From positions 1-46,838 of the forward strand of contig NZ_JAUYAN010000250.1 of the NCBI RefSeq assembly GCF_030693485.1: a stretch of 46,838 nucleotides of DNA, read 5' to 3'. The notes below the pieces were generated by a model that made no database searches, was not told the origin of the DNA, and was given only the letters and a program-made list of their open reading frames with translations. The position numbers and the translations under genes are program-made. Within the stretch, counting starts at the first letter, position 1; every line of letters begins with the position of its first letter. Below, in pieces: positions 9,420-18,658 of the stretch. This DNA comes from Bradyrhizobium sp. Lineage in GTDB: Bacteria; Pseudomonadota; Alphaproteobacteria; Rhizobiales; Xanthobacteraceae.

Positions 9420-10637
9420 CTACGCCCCGAAACTCTTCGGCGAGCCGGCGACGGTTGCGCTGCCGCCCGATCCCACCCTCATCACCGCGAGGCCGCGTTC
9501 ATTGGTGCCGTCGGAGCGGAACCGGAACAGGCCATCGATGCCGGCAAAGCCCGACGGATTGGTCAGCACTTCAGGTGAAAAACGCGCGCCGCCTTGTGTG
9601 CGCGCCAGTGCCGCGACCAGCGCCACTGCATCATAGGCAAGCGTCGCCGTGCGCACCGGATCGGCGCCGAATTTGGTGCGGTAACGTCCGGAGAAACTGC
9701 GGAAGCCGGCGGGATCCGGCGCGGCGTAAATTCCGCCTTGCAGCGCCGGGCTCGCGAACACCCGCGGATTGTCCCACAGACCGGTGCCGAGCAGCTGGAT
9801 GTTTTTCAGATTGGCCCCTGCCGCGGTCAGCGCGTCGGCGACCTGCACCACGGAGTCGCCATCATCGGCGATGAACAGCGCGTCGGCCGAACCGAGCGCC
9901 TGCGCCACGGTGCGCGCCGGCGTGGCGCGGTCGGCGCCGTATTTTTCGAATGCGACGATGCGCCCGTTGCGGCGGCCGACCGCCTGCTTGAACGCGGCCT
10001 CCACCACATTGCCATAGGCATTGTCGGGCAGCATGGCCGCGAACGAACGCTTGCCGGTGCTGGCGGCATATTCGACGATCCGGTTGACGTCCGATTCGGG
10101 CAGGAAACTGAGCAAATAGACGCCGCGGCCGGCGACGCTCGAATCGGTCGAGAACGCGATCACGGAGACGCCGCGGGCGCGCGTCAGCGCGGCGGTCGAC
10201 GGCACCGAACCCGCAAACAGCGGACCGAGAATGATCTCGGCGCCTTCGTCGAGCGCCTGCTGGGTTCCCTGGCTCGCGCCCTGCGGGCTGCCGCCGTCAT
10301 CCTTGATCAACAACTGGATATTGGGATTCTGGAACTCGGCCAGCGCCATCTCGGCGGCGTTCTTCATCGACTGCGCCGCGACGCCGGCATTGCCGGACGC
10401 CGACAGCGGCAGCACCAGCCCGACCTTGACCCCGCCGGTGCCGACGGCCTGCGGCTGCTGCGGCGGTCCCGCCGGACCGGCATCCGGGCCCGAACTGAAC
10501 GGATTGGAAATCGAGCCCATGCCGGCGCAGGCCCCGAGCAGGGGCGCGCCCAGAATCAGGCCGACCGCCGTCCGCCGGGTGGCTCCCGACGGCTGTAATC
10601 TGGAAGGCCAGGATTTGGGTTCGAGCGGCCCTACCAT
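9420..10637 (-). CDS. Periplasmic-binding-fold lipoprotein (penicillin-binding protein activator/LpoA-YraM like)
   Basis: Lipoprotein of 405 residues. The signal is MVGPLEPKSWPSRL then a hydrophobic stretch ending in the lipobox LLGAC, with C37 as the acylated residue. The rest (about 70-400) is a type I periplasmic-binding fold like Leu/Ile/Val receptors: KVGLVLPLSASGNAGVAAQS, EIILGPLFAGSV and a long C-terminal lobe. This group is annotated as penicillin-binding protein activator (LpoA N-terminal domain) or ABC substrate-binding protein. No permease gene is adjacent, and rsmI-yraN next door is the usual context of yraM/lpoA, so the former is more likely. A longer frame to 10820 is possible but would bury the signal peptide. 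Confidence 0.8.
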   Translation of the reverse strand: MVGPLEPKSWPSRLQPSGATRRTAVGLILGAPLLGACAGMGSISNPFSSGPDAGPAGPPQQPQAVGTGGVKVGLVLPLSASGNAGVAAQSMKNAAEMALAEFQNPNIQLLIKDDGGSPQGASQGTQQALDEGAEIILGPLFAGSVPSTAALTRARGVSVIAFSTDSSVAGRGVYLLSFLPESDVNRIVEYAASTGKRSFAAMLPDNAYGNVVEAAFKQAVGRRNGRIVAFEKYGADRATPARTVAQALGSADALFIADDGDSVVQVADALTAAGANLKNIQLLGTGLWDNPRVFASPALQGGIYAAPDPAGFRSFSGRYRTKFGADPVRTATLAYDAVALVAALARTQGGARFSPEVLTNPSGFAGIDGLFRFRSDGTNERGLAVMRVGSGGSATVAGSPKSFGA

Positions 10638-10863
10638 CGTATCTCTATCTCTTGACCGGCGGATTTCGCCGGTACTTCTGCCTCCTGATGACCAGGCGGG
10701 TGGATTCAGGCATATTGTCGACGAATAGTTAACCAAATCAAAAGGATTCTGTTCACCCTGACCGGCGCCGGGTTGAACAGCCATATGGGTGCGCGGCATG
10801 TCCCCGCCGCTGCAGCGCACCAGCCTTATGGCGTCCGCGCCGTCTCCCCTCTAGATTGGCATT

Positions 10864-11829
10864 ATGCGCCCAAAACCCGCGTCCATAAATACATCCGATG
10901 GCCCTGCAGATCCCGTAAGTCGCACATTTTCACTGGGCGGCCACGTCCTGACCGCGCCGAAGGCAGTTCCCGGCTTGCATCTCGTCGCGACCCCGATCGG
11001 CAATCTCGGCGACATCACTATCCGCGCGCTGGAAACCCTGGCCGGCGTCGATATCATCGCCTGCGAAGACACCCGCATGACGCGCCGGCTGACCGAGCGC
11101 TACGGCATTTCGGCACTGCTAAAACCCTATCACGAGCACAACGCCGCGCAGGCCCGCCCCGTCATCCTGCAGAAGCTGGCGCAGGGCGCCTCGATCGCGC
11201 TGGTCTCGGATGCCGGCACCCCCCTGATTTCCGATCCCGGTTTTAAACTCGTGCGCGAGGTCTGCGCCGCCGGCCATGCCGTGATCGCACTGCCCGGCCC
11301 CTCCTCGGTGCTGGCGGCGCTGTGCGTGGCGGCACTGCCCACCGACCGGTTTTTCTTCGAGGGCTTTTTGCCGTCGCGCGGCACCGCGCGTCGCGCGCGG
11401 CTGAATGAGCTGTCCCGGATCGACGCCACGCTGGTCATGTTCGACTCCGGCAACCGGGTGCAGGACACGCTGGCCGATCTCGCCGGCATCATGGGCACGC
11501 GCGATGCCGCGATCTGCCGCGAAATGACCAAACTGCATGAGGAGATTTTACGCGGGCCGGTGTCCGAACTCGCCGCTAAAGCCGACACGCTGGAGACCCG
11601 TGGCGAATTCGTGCTGGTGATCGGCCCGCCGGCGGCCCGCGCGTCAGTCATGACCGAGGAGGCGCTGGACGATATGCTGCGCGGCTCATTGCAGCGCGAC
11701 AGCGTCAAGGATGCGGTGGCGCATGCGGTCGAACTGTCCGGCCGGCCGCGCCGCGAAATCTATGCCCGCGCGCTCGAACTCGCCAAGGAGATGCAGCAGC
11801 AAGCGACGGACGACGATGGCGAAAACTGA
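10864..11829 (+). CDS. rsmI: 16S rRNA 2'-O-methyltransferase RsmI
   Basis: Methylates the ribose of C1402 in 16S rRNA. It is a tetrapyrrole-methylase-fold enzyme of 321 residues. Visible motifs: [17 protein letters not shown] (40-56), CEDTR (67-71), [15 protein letters not shown] (112-126) and [11 protein letters not shown], all typical of the RsmI/YraL family. The first 35 residues are a non-conserved extension; the ATG at 10864 is the only good start upstream of the core. It overlaps yraN by 14 bases and diverges from the lipoprotein gene. Confidence 0.95.
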   Translation: MRPKPASINTSDGPADPVSRTFSLGGHVLTAPKAVPGLHLVATPIGNLGDITIRALETLAGVDIIACEDTRMTRRLTERYGISALLKPYHEHNAAQARPVILQKLAQGASIALVSDAGTPLISDPGFKLVREVCAAGHAVIALPGPSSVLAALCVAALPTDRFFFEGFLPSRGTARRARLNELSRIDATLVMFDSGNRVQDTLADLAGIMGTRDAAICREMTKLHEEILRGPVSELAAKADTLETRGEFVLVIGPPAARASVMTEEALDDMLRGSLQRDSVKDAVAHAVELSGRPRREIYARALELAKEMQQQATDDDGEN

Positions 11830-12229
11830 CGGCGCAGCGCCGACCGACCGACCGGCAAAGGCCGCCTCGCCGGCGCGGGTCGCGGCGTTTCGCACCGGCC
11901 TGTCGGCGGAAGCGCGCGCCGGCGCCTGGCTGATGGCCAAAGGCTATCGCATCCTGGCAAAACGGTTTCGCACGCCCCATGGCGAGATCGACCTGGTGGC
12001 GCGCAAGCGCAATCTGGTGGCGTTCATCGAGGTCAAGGCGCGCGCCAGCCTGGACGAGGCCGCCTATGCGGTGACGCCGCGCCAGCAGGCCCGCATCATC
12101 GCCGCCGCCGAGGCCTGGCTGATGGCGCATCCCGAGCATGCGGAAATGGAGCTGCGTTTCGACGCCGTGCTGATTGCGCCGCGGCGCCTGCCGCGCCATC
12201 TGTTAGCGGCCTTCGACGCCAGCACCTGA
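11816..12229 (+). CDS. yraN: YraN/UPF0102-family putative endonuclease-like protein
   Basis: Small (137 residues) restriction-endonuclease-fold protein. The nuclease-like signature is complete: [21 protein letters not shown] with D59 and E72-V-K74 in the D-x(n)-ExK arrangement. In vivo function in the family is not settled. The ATG at 11816 overlaps the end of rsmI by 14 bases, so the pair is probably translationally coupled. gshB follows after 42 bases. The rsmI-yraN pairing is conserved in many proteobacteria. Confidence 0.9.
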   Translation: MAKTDGAAPTDRPAKAASPARVAAFRTGLSAEARAGAWLMAKGYRILAKRFRTPHGEIDLVARKRNLVAFIEVKARASLDEAAYAVTPRQQARIIAAAEAWLMAHPEHAEMELRFDAVLIAPRRLPRHLLAAFDAST

Positions 12230-12271
12230 CCCTTACCGAAACCAGCATCCCGCCAACCCCGGACCCCCTCA

Positions 12272-13213
12272 ATGAAACTGAACGTCGCCGTCCAGATGGA
12301 CCCCATCGCGCGCATCAACATCCGTGGCGATTCGACCTTTGCGCTGCTGCTGGAGGCGCAAAAGCGCGGCCACGCGCTGTCCTATTACACGCCCGAGAAA
12401 ATCTCGCTGCGCGGCGAGGAGGTGGTGGCGCCGGTGCAAACGCTGACCGTGCGCGACGAGGTCGGCGACCATTGCACGCTCGGTGAGCCCGAGCGCACGC
12501 CGCTGGCCTCGTTCGACGTTGTGCTGCTGCGGCAGGACCCGCCGTTCGATCTCGCCTACATCACCTCGACGCATCTGCTGGAACGCATCCATCCCAAAAC
12601 CCTGGTGGTCAACGATCCCGCCAGCGTGCGCAACGCGCCGGAAAAAGTCTTCGTGATGGATTTTCCGGAATTGATGCCGCCGACGCTGATCTCGCGCGAC
12701 CTCGACGAGATCAACGCGTTCCGCAGCGAGCACGGCGCCGTGGTGATGAAGCCGCTGCACGGCCATGGCGGCGCCGCGGTGTTTCGCGTCATGCCGCAGG
12801 ACATGAACTTCGGCTCGCTGTTCGACATGTTCTCGGTGACCTTCAGGGAGCCCTGGGTGATCCAGCGCTTCCTGCCCGAGGTCAGGCACGGCGACAAGCG
12901 CATCATCCTGGTCGACGGCGAATTCGCCGGCGCCGTCAACCGCGTGCCGGCGCCCGACGATCTGCGCTCCAACATGGTGCGCGGCGGCGCCGCGCAGGCC
13001 ACCGACCTCACCCCCCGCGAACGCGAGATCTGCGCCACGCTCGGCCCCAAACTGCGCGAGCGCGGCCTGCTGTTCGTCGGCATCGACGTCATCGACGGTT
13101 TTCTGACCGAGATCAACGTCACCTCCCCCACCGGCATCCGCGCCATCGCGCGGCTGGGCGGCCCGGATGTCGCGGCGAAGATCTGGGATGTGATCGAGAA
13201 GAAGCGGGGGTAA
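12272..13213 (+). CDS. gshB: Glutathione synthetase
   Basis: ATP-grasp ligase that joins gamma-glutamylcysteine and glycine, the last step of glutathione synthesis. It is 313 residues, the normal length. The prokaryotic GshB N-terminal domain begins [20 protein letters not shown]. The ATP-grasp part includes [16 protein letters not shown] (about 152-167), [19 protein letters not shown] and a terminal metal-binding [19 protein letters not shown]. It is the last gene of the rsmI-yraN-gshB run. Confidence 0.96.
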   Translation: MKLNVAVQMDPIARINIRGDSTFALLLEAQKRGHALSYYTPEKISLRGEEVVAPVQTLTVRDEVGDHCTLGEPERTPLASFDVVLLRQDPPFDLAYITSTHLLERIHPKTLVVNDPASVRNAPEKVFVMDFPELMPPTLISRDLDEINAFRSEHGAVVMKPLHGHGGAAVFRVMPQDMNFGSLFDMFSVTFREPWVIQRFLPEVRHGDKRIILVDGEFAGAVNRVPAPDDLRSNMVRGGAAQATDLTPREREICATLGPKLRERGLLFVGIDVIDGFLTEINVTSPTGIRAIARLGGPDVAAKIWDVIEKKRG

Positions 13214-13280
13214 TCAGCGCTGTTGCGGCTACGCCGATCAGCCTAGCGTGCATCAGTCGAATCACGCGAGGAGAGGCCGC

Positions 13281-13592
13281 ATGGCTGACCATGAGAATCC
13301 GCAACCGGGCGCCGGTCTCGTCTACGAGGACACCGGTGCGGCGGCCTCGCTGGTCTATTTCGACATCGTGGGGGCCTACGGCATCATGCACGGCACCGTC
13401 GAGATCGAGCTTGCGACCCGCATTCTCGTTCCCGCGCCGAACGGCCTCACCGACGTCAAATTCCTGTCGTCCGGGCGGCTGCGCTGCAGCCCGACCGCCG
13501 CCGCCAATCTGCGCAACGCGCTCGACGCCGCGCTGAAGATGCTGGAGGCGCCGCAGCAGCCCGATCCGGTGGCGGCCTCGAAGATGAACTGA
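13281..13592 (+). CDS. Conserved hypothetical protein, 103 residues
   Basis: Small, acidic soluble protein that starts MADHENPQPGAGLVYED. No signal peptide, membrane segment or known motif is visible. The centre is beta-rich (LVYFDIVGAYGIMHGTVEIE) and the end forms one helix (AAANLRNALDAALKMLEAPQ). The ATG at 13281 has GAGGAGAG upstream; a longer frame from 13248 exists. It stands alone 67 bases after gshB. I do not recognise the family. Confidence 0.7.
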   Translation: MADHENPQPGAGLVYEDTGAAASLVYFDIVGAYGIMHGTVEIELATRILVPAPNGLTDVKFLSSGRLRCSPTAAANLRNALDAALKMLEAPQQPDPVAASKMN

Positions 13593-13665
13593 TGGTTCGA
13601 GCCGCGCTGCCGCGCTCTTCACCATGAGGAACCCTCCTCCTGCGGAGGCGCCCCGTCTCGAGGGA
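13590..13665. repeat. Possible remnant of a Bradyrhizobium-type intergenic repeat
   Basis: The stretch TGGTTCGAGCCGCGCT followed by CGCTCTTCACCATGAGG, then GCCCCGTCTCGAGGG, resembles a widespread Bradyrhizobium repeat (arms like CCTCATGGTGAGGAG and GTCTCGAACCATG). The left arm begins at the stop codon of the preceding gene. Identification rests on memory of the repeat type, not on a second full copy in this window. Confidence 0.4.
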
Positions 13666-13807
13666 TTGTTGCGCCTTCCAAAGGCCTATTTCGCTTGTCA
13701 CCACTTGCAGGCGGGTGCAACCTGAGCGGATGCCCGCTTTATCACGCGGACAGGTCAGTCCGGGGCTGCAACGCACAATTTCGATAAAAACAAACGGAGG
13801 ACAACGC

Positions 13808-14779
13808 ATGACATTGGATGTTTCGCGACGCTCCCTGCTCGCACTCGGCGCCGGCTTGGGCGCAACGGCCATGCTCGGCGGCAGCGCGCTGGCAAAGGCG
13901 CCGAAGCTCGGCACCCAGGCGCCCTATTTCCATCGCTTCAATTTCGGCGATGCCGAGGTCACCGTCGTCTCCGACGGCCCGCTGCCGCTTGGCGATCCCG
14001 GCGGCGCCTTCATCGGCGTGCCGAAGGAAGAGGTCAAGAAGATGCTGACCGACAACTTCCTGTCGCCTGACAATGTCGTGCTCGAACAGAACTCGCCGAT
14101 CGTCAACATGGGCGACAAGCTCGTCTTGTTCGACACCGGCATGGGCACCTCGAAGGCGTTCGGCCCGACTACCGGACGGCTGCAGAAGAGCATCGCCGAA
14201 TCCGGCATCAAGCCGGCGGATATCGATGCCATCGTCTGCTCGCATGCGCATATCGATCATATCGGCGGCATCGTCGGCGCCGACGACAAGCCGCTGTTTC
14301 CGAACGCGCAGGTCTATATCGCGCAGAGCGATTACGATTTCTGGACCGACGAGGGCAAGCTCGGCGGTCCCTTGAAGGATTTTGTGATCCACGCTCGCAA
14401 GAACCTGCTGCCGGTGAAGGACCGGCTGGTGTTCATCAAGGACGGCCAGGAGATCCTGCCGGGCATCCAGGCCATATCGGCGCCGGGACATACCGTCGGC
14501 CACACCGTGTTCATGGTGACCTCGAAAGGCAAATCGTTCTGCTTCCTCGGCGACCTCACCCACCACCAGGTGCTGCTGCTGGAAAAGCCGCGGATGGAGT
14601 TCGCCTACGACACCGACCCGAAGGCGGCGGCCAACACGCGGGTGAAGCTGCTGGACACGCTGGCGGCCAACAAGACGCCCGTGATGTCCTATCACTTCGC
14701 CTGGCCCGGCTATGGCCATGTGGTGAAGGCCGGCGACGGTTTTCGGTATATCGCCGAGCCGATGAACATGCAGCTGTAA
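13808..14779 (+). CDS. Tat-exported metallo-beta-lactamase-fold hydrolase
   Basis: Zinc hydrolase of 323 residues. The N-terminus MTLDVSRRSLLALGAGLG is a clear twin-arginine signal (R7-R8) that ends near ALAKA (about residue 30). The metal motif HAHIDH is at 146-151, followed by APGHTVGHT and FLGDLTHHQ, which supply further zinc ligands. The family covers lactonases, organophosphate hydrolases and others; the substrate is not predictable. ACGGAGG stands before ATG 13808, so the longer frame from 13715 is not used. A perfect hairpin follows the stop codon. Confidence 0.88.
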   Translation: MTLDVSRRSLLALGAGLGATAMLGGSALAKAPKLGTQAPYFHRFNFGDAEVTVVSDGPLPLGDPGGAFIGVPKEEVKKMLTDNFLSPDNVVLEQNSPIVNMGDKLVLFDTGMGTSKAFGPTTGRLQKSIAESGIKPADIDAIVCSHAHIDHIGGIVGADDKPLFPNAQVYIAQSDYDFWTDEGKLGGPLKDFVIHARKNLLPVKDRLVFIKDGQEILPGIQAISAPGHTVGHTVFMVTSKGKSFCFLGDLTHHQVLLLEKPRMEFAYDTDPKAAANTRVKLLDTLAANKTPVMSYHFAWPGYGHVVKAGDGFRYIAEPMNMQL

Positions 14780-14790
14780 GGAAATGCCGT

Positions 14791-14817
14791 CGGGGGTGGG
14801 CCAGTGGCCCACCCCCG
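14791..14817 (+). terminator. Perfect 13-bp hairpin after the hydrolase gene
   Basis: CGGGGGTGGGCCA and TGGCCCACCCCCG form a perfect 13-base-pair stem around a single-base apex (the real loop must be larger), 12 bases after the stop codon. No U-run follows, so it is a terminator-like or RNA-stabilising hairpin rather than a textbook intrinsic terminator. Confidence 0.5.
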
Positions 14818-14838
14818 CGTGGCGCCAACGAAAGACGC

Positions 14839-15186
14839 GTGGGCATGATCGGAGCCGCCACCGCACTTGTCGCGCTGTTGCTGACAGCCGAGTTCGGCTC
14901 CGAGAAGGTCGACGTCAAGGACCGCGGCGTCGTCGACCTCGCGACCTATGAATGCCGCGACACCCCGCGCAGCACGCTGATCCAGCGCGCCTGTTACGAC
15001 CGGACGCAGGCCAGCATGATCGTCGGCATCAAGGGCGCCTATCTCCAGTATTGCGATCTGTCGCCGGCGACGTTCGAGAGGCTGATGACCGCTCCATCGA
15101 TGGGGCAGTTTTTCGGGCAGAGTATAGCGGGGGCCGGTTCGGGTGGCCGGCATGACTGCGGGGTCAGGCGGGGGCTGGGATATTAG
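14839..15186 (+). CDS. Small exported KTSC-domain-like protein
   Basis: Protein of 115 residues from GTG 14839 (or 113 from ATG 14845). A hydrophobic N-terminus (ATALVALLLTAEF) suggests a signal peptide or anchor. The core YDRTQASMIVGIKGAYLQYCDLS then ATFERLMTAPSMGQFFGQSI resembles the KTSC domain, a small beta-alpha fold of unknown role. Four cysteines remain in the mature part, consistent with periplasmic disulfides. No ribosome site is strong for either start. Confidence 0.65.
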   Translation: MGMIGAATALVALLLTAEFGSEKVDVKDRGVVDLATYECRDTPRSTLIQRACYDRTQASMIVGIKGAYLQYCDLSPATFERLMTAPSMGQFFGQSIAGAGSGGRHDCGVRRGLGY

Positions 15187-15203
15187 GGCCTGCTTCACCG
15201 CAA

Positions 15204-16297
15204 TCAGTCATTAGAGCCCTTCGACTTCTTGGTTCGCTTCGGTTCTGGAAGGAGCTTCTCTTGTTGTTTCAGAAGCGCTAGCGCTGCATCTGCCTCAGCG
15301 TGCCGCACAGCTCTCCGCTTCTCATTGAATTGCTTGTACTCGTTTAGAGCGTGGGCCTTCGCTTTCGCCGCCTTTACTGTCCCTCCACCCCGAAGCACAT
15401 TTCGCCCCAGTGACTTCAATTGGGAATCCAGTAGAGTTTCGACTTCGAGCATCGTGCTTATTCGGCCCAAGTCTAGCTGATCTTCGAATATATCGAGTAA
15501 GATGGTCGTGAGCCGGTTGAGTTCTTTGATCTCCGATTCAACAAGATATTTTTTGCAACATCCGCGTCAGCCTGAGTAACCCTTTCGCCCCTCCACGTTC
15601 GCAACCCCATATTCTCATGGTCTGCGTTTGCGCGGCTCACGATCATTTCCGATGGCGTGTGCGTGGTAACTGCCCACATGAACTTCGCTTGGGTGTGTGC
15701 GTAGAATTCATGCCACTTCGTTGACTTCGGATCGTAGTCGCTGCACATCGCGCAAACGCTCCGAAGCTCGCGATAAACATTCGCTTCGTCGGAACGGATG
15801 TCGCGAATAATTTCGCGTAACTCTGCAACGCGGTCCCTGGCTTCCGGCGCCTTGAGTTGCTCTGCGTCAATGACGAAGCCTTTTGTCGCAAACTGAACGA
15901 GCTTGTCAGTAGCCCAGCGCCTGAACAGGGTCGCTTGGGATGATGACACCCGATAGCCAACTGAGATGATCATATCGAGGCTGTAGAGCGTGGCCGGGCG
16001 CCCTGTGGATAATTGCGCTTTTTGCAAAGAACTATCTTCTGAGAGTTCTCCCTCTTCTATTATGTTATTGATATGTCTAGATATTGTAGACACATCTCGG
16101 CCAAAAAGTTCTGCGATCTGGCTCTGAGTCATCCACAGGGTATCGCCATCGTACCGAAGTTCGATCCGGATGCCTTTTTCAGTTCCATAGATAAGCAGTC
16201 GGTCGCCGGTCGCGGCATCCTCTACCAAGTGCACAGGTTCTGTCGGGATGGGCTCATTTGCCGTCCAGATAGCACGATTCCGCCCTGCAAGATACAT
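15204..16297 (-). pseudogene. rhuM: RhuM-family protein gene, split by a -1 frameshift
   Basis: RhuM (virulence RhuM/DUF4062-neighbour family) proteins carry a KilA/phage-regulator-like N-terminus and are often found on mobile islands. The first frame (16297-15473) encodes the N-terminal part, including LWMTQSQIAELFGRDVSTIS, LDMIISVGYRVSS, FRRWATDKL, then MGLRTWRGERVTQADADVAKN. After that, the family sequence continues in the -1 frame (YLVESEIKELNR, then the 15204-15470 segment). The break is at the A6 run (T6 at 15549-15554 on plus). Restoring one base gives an intact protein of about 363 residues. GC is far below the flanks, implying recent import. It could be a true pseudogene, a sequencing error, or programmed slippage at A-AAA-AAT. 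Confidence 0.8.
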
Positions 16298-16361
16298 GTT
16301 CCCCTAATGTTCTTGCTCTCGTCCCCGGGTTCCGCTAGCTTCTCCCTCAGGAGAGGTCGGC

Positions 16362-17900
16362 ATGGTCCAGCGGGTTTCCACCGTAGCCTTTGAGGGGATC
16401 GAGGCCCGCGCGGTCGACGTGCAGGTGCAGGTCGCGCCCGGTTTGCCCGCTTTCGCCATTGTCGGGCTGCCGGACAAGGCGGTGTCCGAGGCCCGCGAAC
16501 GGGTCCGCTCGGCGCTGATCGCCTCCGGTCTGGCGCTGCCCGCCCGCCGCATCACCGTCAACCTCGCGCCCGCCGACGTGCCCAAGGAAGGCAGCCATTA
16601 TGATCTTCCGATCGCGCTCGGCCTGATGGCGGCGATCGGGGCGATCCCGCCGGACGCCCTGGGGGGCTTTACCGTGCTCGGCGAACTCGGGCTCGACGGA
16701 TCGATCGCGCCGGTCGCCGGCGTGCTGCCCGCGGCGATCGGCGCCAATTCGCGCGACGAGGGCCTGATCTGTCCCGCCGCCTGCGGCGCGGAGGCGGCCT
16801 GGGCCAGCCCCGATATCCAGATCGTGGCGGCGAGTTCGCTGATCCAGATCGCCAACCATTTTAAAGGCACGCAGGTGCTGTCGCGCCCGCAGCCCAGGGT
16901 GCACGAGGCCGAAATCAACCGGCTCGATTTGCGCGACATCAAGGGCCAGGAAAGCGCCAAGCGCGCGCTCGAGATCGCGGCGGCCGGCGGACATCACCTC
17001 TTGATGATCGGCTCGCCCGGCGCCGGCAAGTCGATGCTGGCGGCAAGGCTGCCCTCGATCCTGCCGCCGCTGTCGCCGTCCGAACTGCTGGAAGTTTCGA
17101 TGATCGCTTCCGTCGCCGGTGAGATCCGCGACGGCGCGCTGACGGCGCGGCGGCCGTTCCGCAGCCCGCATCATTCCGCCAGCATGGCGGCGCTGACCGG
17201 CGGCGGCATGCGCGCCAAACCCGGCGAGATCTCGCTGGCGCATCAGGGCGTGCTGTTCCTCGACGAATTGCCGGAGTTCGATGCCCGCGTGCTGGATTCG
17301 CTGCGCCAGCCGATGGAGAACGGCGAGGTCGCGGTTTCGCGCGCCAACCACCGCGTCACCTATCCCGCGCGCTTCATGCTGATCGCGGCGATGAACCCGT
17401 GCCGCTGCGGCCACGCCTACGAGCCCGGTTACGCCTGCAAGCGCGGACGGGTCGACCGTTGCACCGGAGATTACCAGGCACGCATCTCCGGCCCGCTGAT
17501 GGATCGTATCGATCTGCGCATCGAAGTGCCGGCGGTGACCGCCGCCGACCTGATCCTGCCGCCGCCGGCCGAAGGCTCGGCGGAAGTGGCCGCCCGCGTC
17601 GCCGCCGCGCGCGACATCCAGCTCGCGCGTTATGCCGCGGCCGGCCTGCCGAACATCCGCACCAATTCGGAAGCGCCGGCCTCGGTGCTCGAGCAGATCG
17701 CGCAGCCGGACGCTGCGGGCACCAAGCTGCTGCGCGATGCGTCGGAGACGATGCGGCTGTCGGCGCGCGGTTATCACCGCGTACTGCGCGTCGCCCGCAC
17801 GCTCGCCGACCTCGACGGATCCGACAAGATCGGCCGGCTGCATCTGGCCGAAGCGCTGTCCTATCGCGCGCTGGCGGAGGATCTGCGCAGCGCGGCGTGA
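16362..17900 (+). CDS. comM: YifB/ComM family Mg-chelatase-like AAA+ ATPase
   Basis: AAA+ ATPase of 512 residues. The family member ComM is a branch-migration helicase that helps integrate DNA during natural transformation. Domains in order: a Lon-protease-like N-terminal fold (PGLPAFAIVGLPDKAVSEAR), a linker, Walker A GSPGAGKS at about 217-224, Walker B GVLFLDELPEF, a cysteine-containing loop NPCRCGHAYEPGYACKRG, and a C-terminal lid. The ATG at 16362 has GGAGAGG just upstream. The adjacent rhuM remnant is on the opposite strand. Length and motifs are intact. Confidence 0.93.
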   Translation: MVQRVSTVAFEGIEARAVDVQVQVAPGLPAFAIVGLPDKAVSEARERVRSALIASGLALPARRITVNLAPADVPKEGSHYDLPIALGLMAAIGAIPPDALGGFTVLGELGLDGSIAPVAGVLPAAIGANSRDEGLICPAACGAEAAWASPDIQIVAASSLIQIANHFKGTQVLSRPQPRVHEAEINRLDLRDIKGQESAKRALEIAAAGGHHLLMIGSPGAGKSMLAARLPSILPPLSPSELLEVSMIASVAGEIRDGALTARRPFRSPHHSASMAALTGGGMRAKPGEISLAHQGVLFLDELPEFDARVLDSLRQPMENGEVAVSRANHRVTYPARFMLIAAMNPCRCGHAYEPGYACKRGRVDRCTGDYQARISGPLMDRIDLRIEVPAVTAADLILPPPAEGSAEVAARVAAARDIQLARYAAAGLPNIRTNSEAPASVLEQIAQPDAAGTKLLRDASETMRLSARGYHRVLRVARTLADLDGSDKIGRLHLAEALSYRALAEDLRSAA

Positions 17901-18042
17901 TGCCACAGACTCAATAAATGTTCCAGCGAACGTTTGCAGGGACGACCATGACGTGTTGAGCCCGTCAACCCCGTGGTAACGAGTTTTCTTTACACTCTGC
18001 CAACCATAAGCCGCAGCGGTTCGCGGGCTTGTCGGCGAGCGA

Positions 18043-18525
18043 GTGCGTATCATGCTGCGTTTGAAGATCCTGGCTTCGGCCGTTCCGTTGCTGGTTGCCG
18101 CCGTTTTGGCGCGCGGCGATTTCCTGCCCGGCGCGCGGCCCTGTCTGGCGATCGGCGAGGGTTCGGTCCAGCTCACCTCGCTGTCCTGGCAGGCGCAGTC
18201 GCACGTCAGCTTCACCCGCGATCCCTCCCTCGCCACCGTGCGGGTGCAACTCACCGACAATGCCGCCGCCGCCGATTTTGCCGTGCTCGACGATATCGAC
18301 AGCGCGGAAGCCCCCGCTTCACAAGGCTGCGAGGTCAACGCCGCCACCCGCTTCGTGGCGATCTCCGCCACATCAACAGTATCCGACCCCGTGATCTACC
18401 TGTCGCCGGACGGCCCCGCCGATTACCGGATTTATGTCAGTTCGAAGCACTTCTCGGCGCGCGATGCTGCCGCCCTGATCGTCGGCGCCAATGGCGCGCC
18501 ACGCCGGCTCGCTGCCGCGCTCTGA
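18043..18525 (+). CDS. Small exported protein of unknown function
   Basis: Protein of 160 residues from GTG 18043, or 157 from ATG 18052, with the hydrophobic start LRLKILASAVPLLVAAVLA typical of a Sec signal. The mature part contains SVQLTSLSWQAQSHVSFTRD, TVRVQLTDNAAAADFAVLDD and DPVIYLSPDGPADYRIYVSS, so it is beta-rich and soluble. Two cysteines remain. The gene ends about 130 bases before the histidine kinase start and may be cotranscribed with it, in which case it could be a periplasmic accessory protein of the sensor. That link is only positional. Confidence 0.72.
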   Translation: MRIMLRLKILASAVPLLVAAVLARGDFLPGARPCLAIGEGSVQLTSLSWQAQSHVSFTRDPSLATVRVQLTDNAAAADFAVLDDIDSAEAPASQGCEVNAATRFVAISATSTVSDPVIYLSPDGPADYRIYVSSKHFSARDAAALIVGANGAPRRLAAAL

Positions 18526-18658
18526 ATTTTCCTTAACTTTCCATAAACCACGTTCCGATCGGACGACGCCAGGCCATCCGGCCTCAAGCACTTCGCAAGG
18601 TCGCCGCGCCATCTTCAGCGCCGCGACAGATGCGGCGGTACAGCACCAGGGTCACGGC

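Noticed and set aside
16347-18371. 674-codon minus-strand frame opposite comM
   Set aside because: It covers the comM gene antisense and has the same R/G/Q-rich shadow composition.
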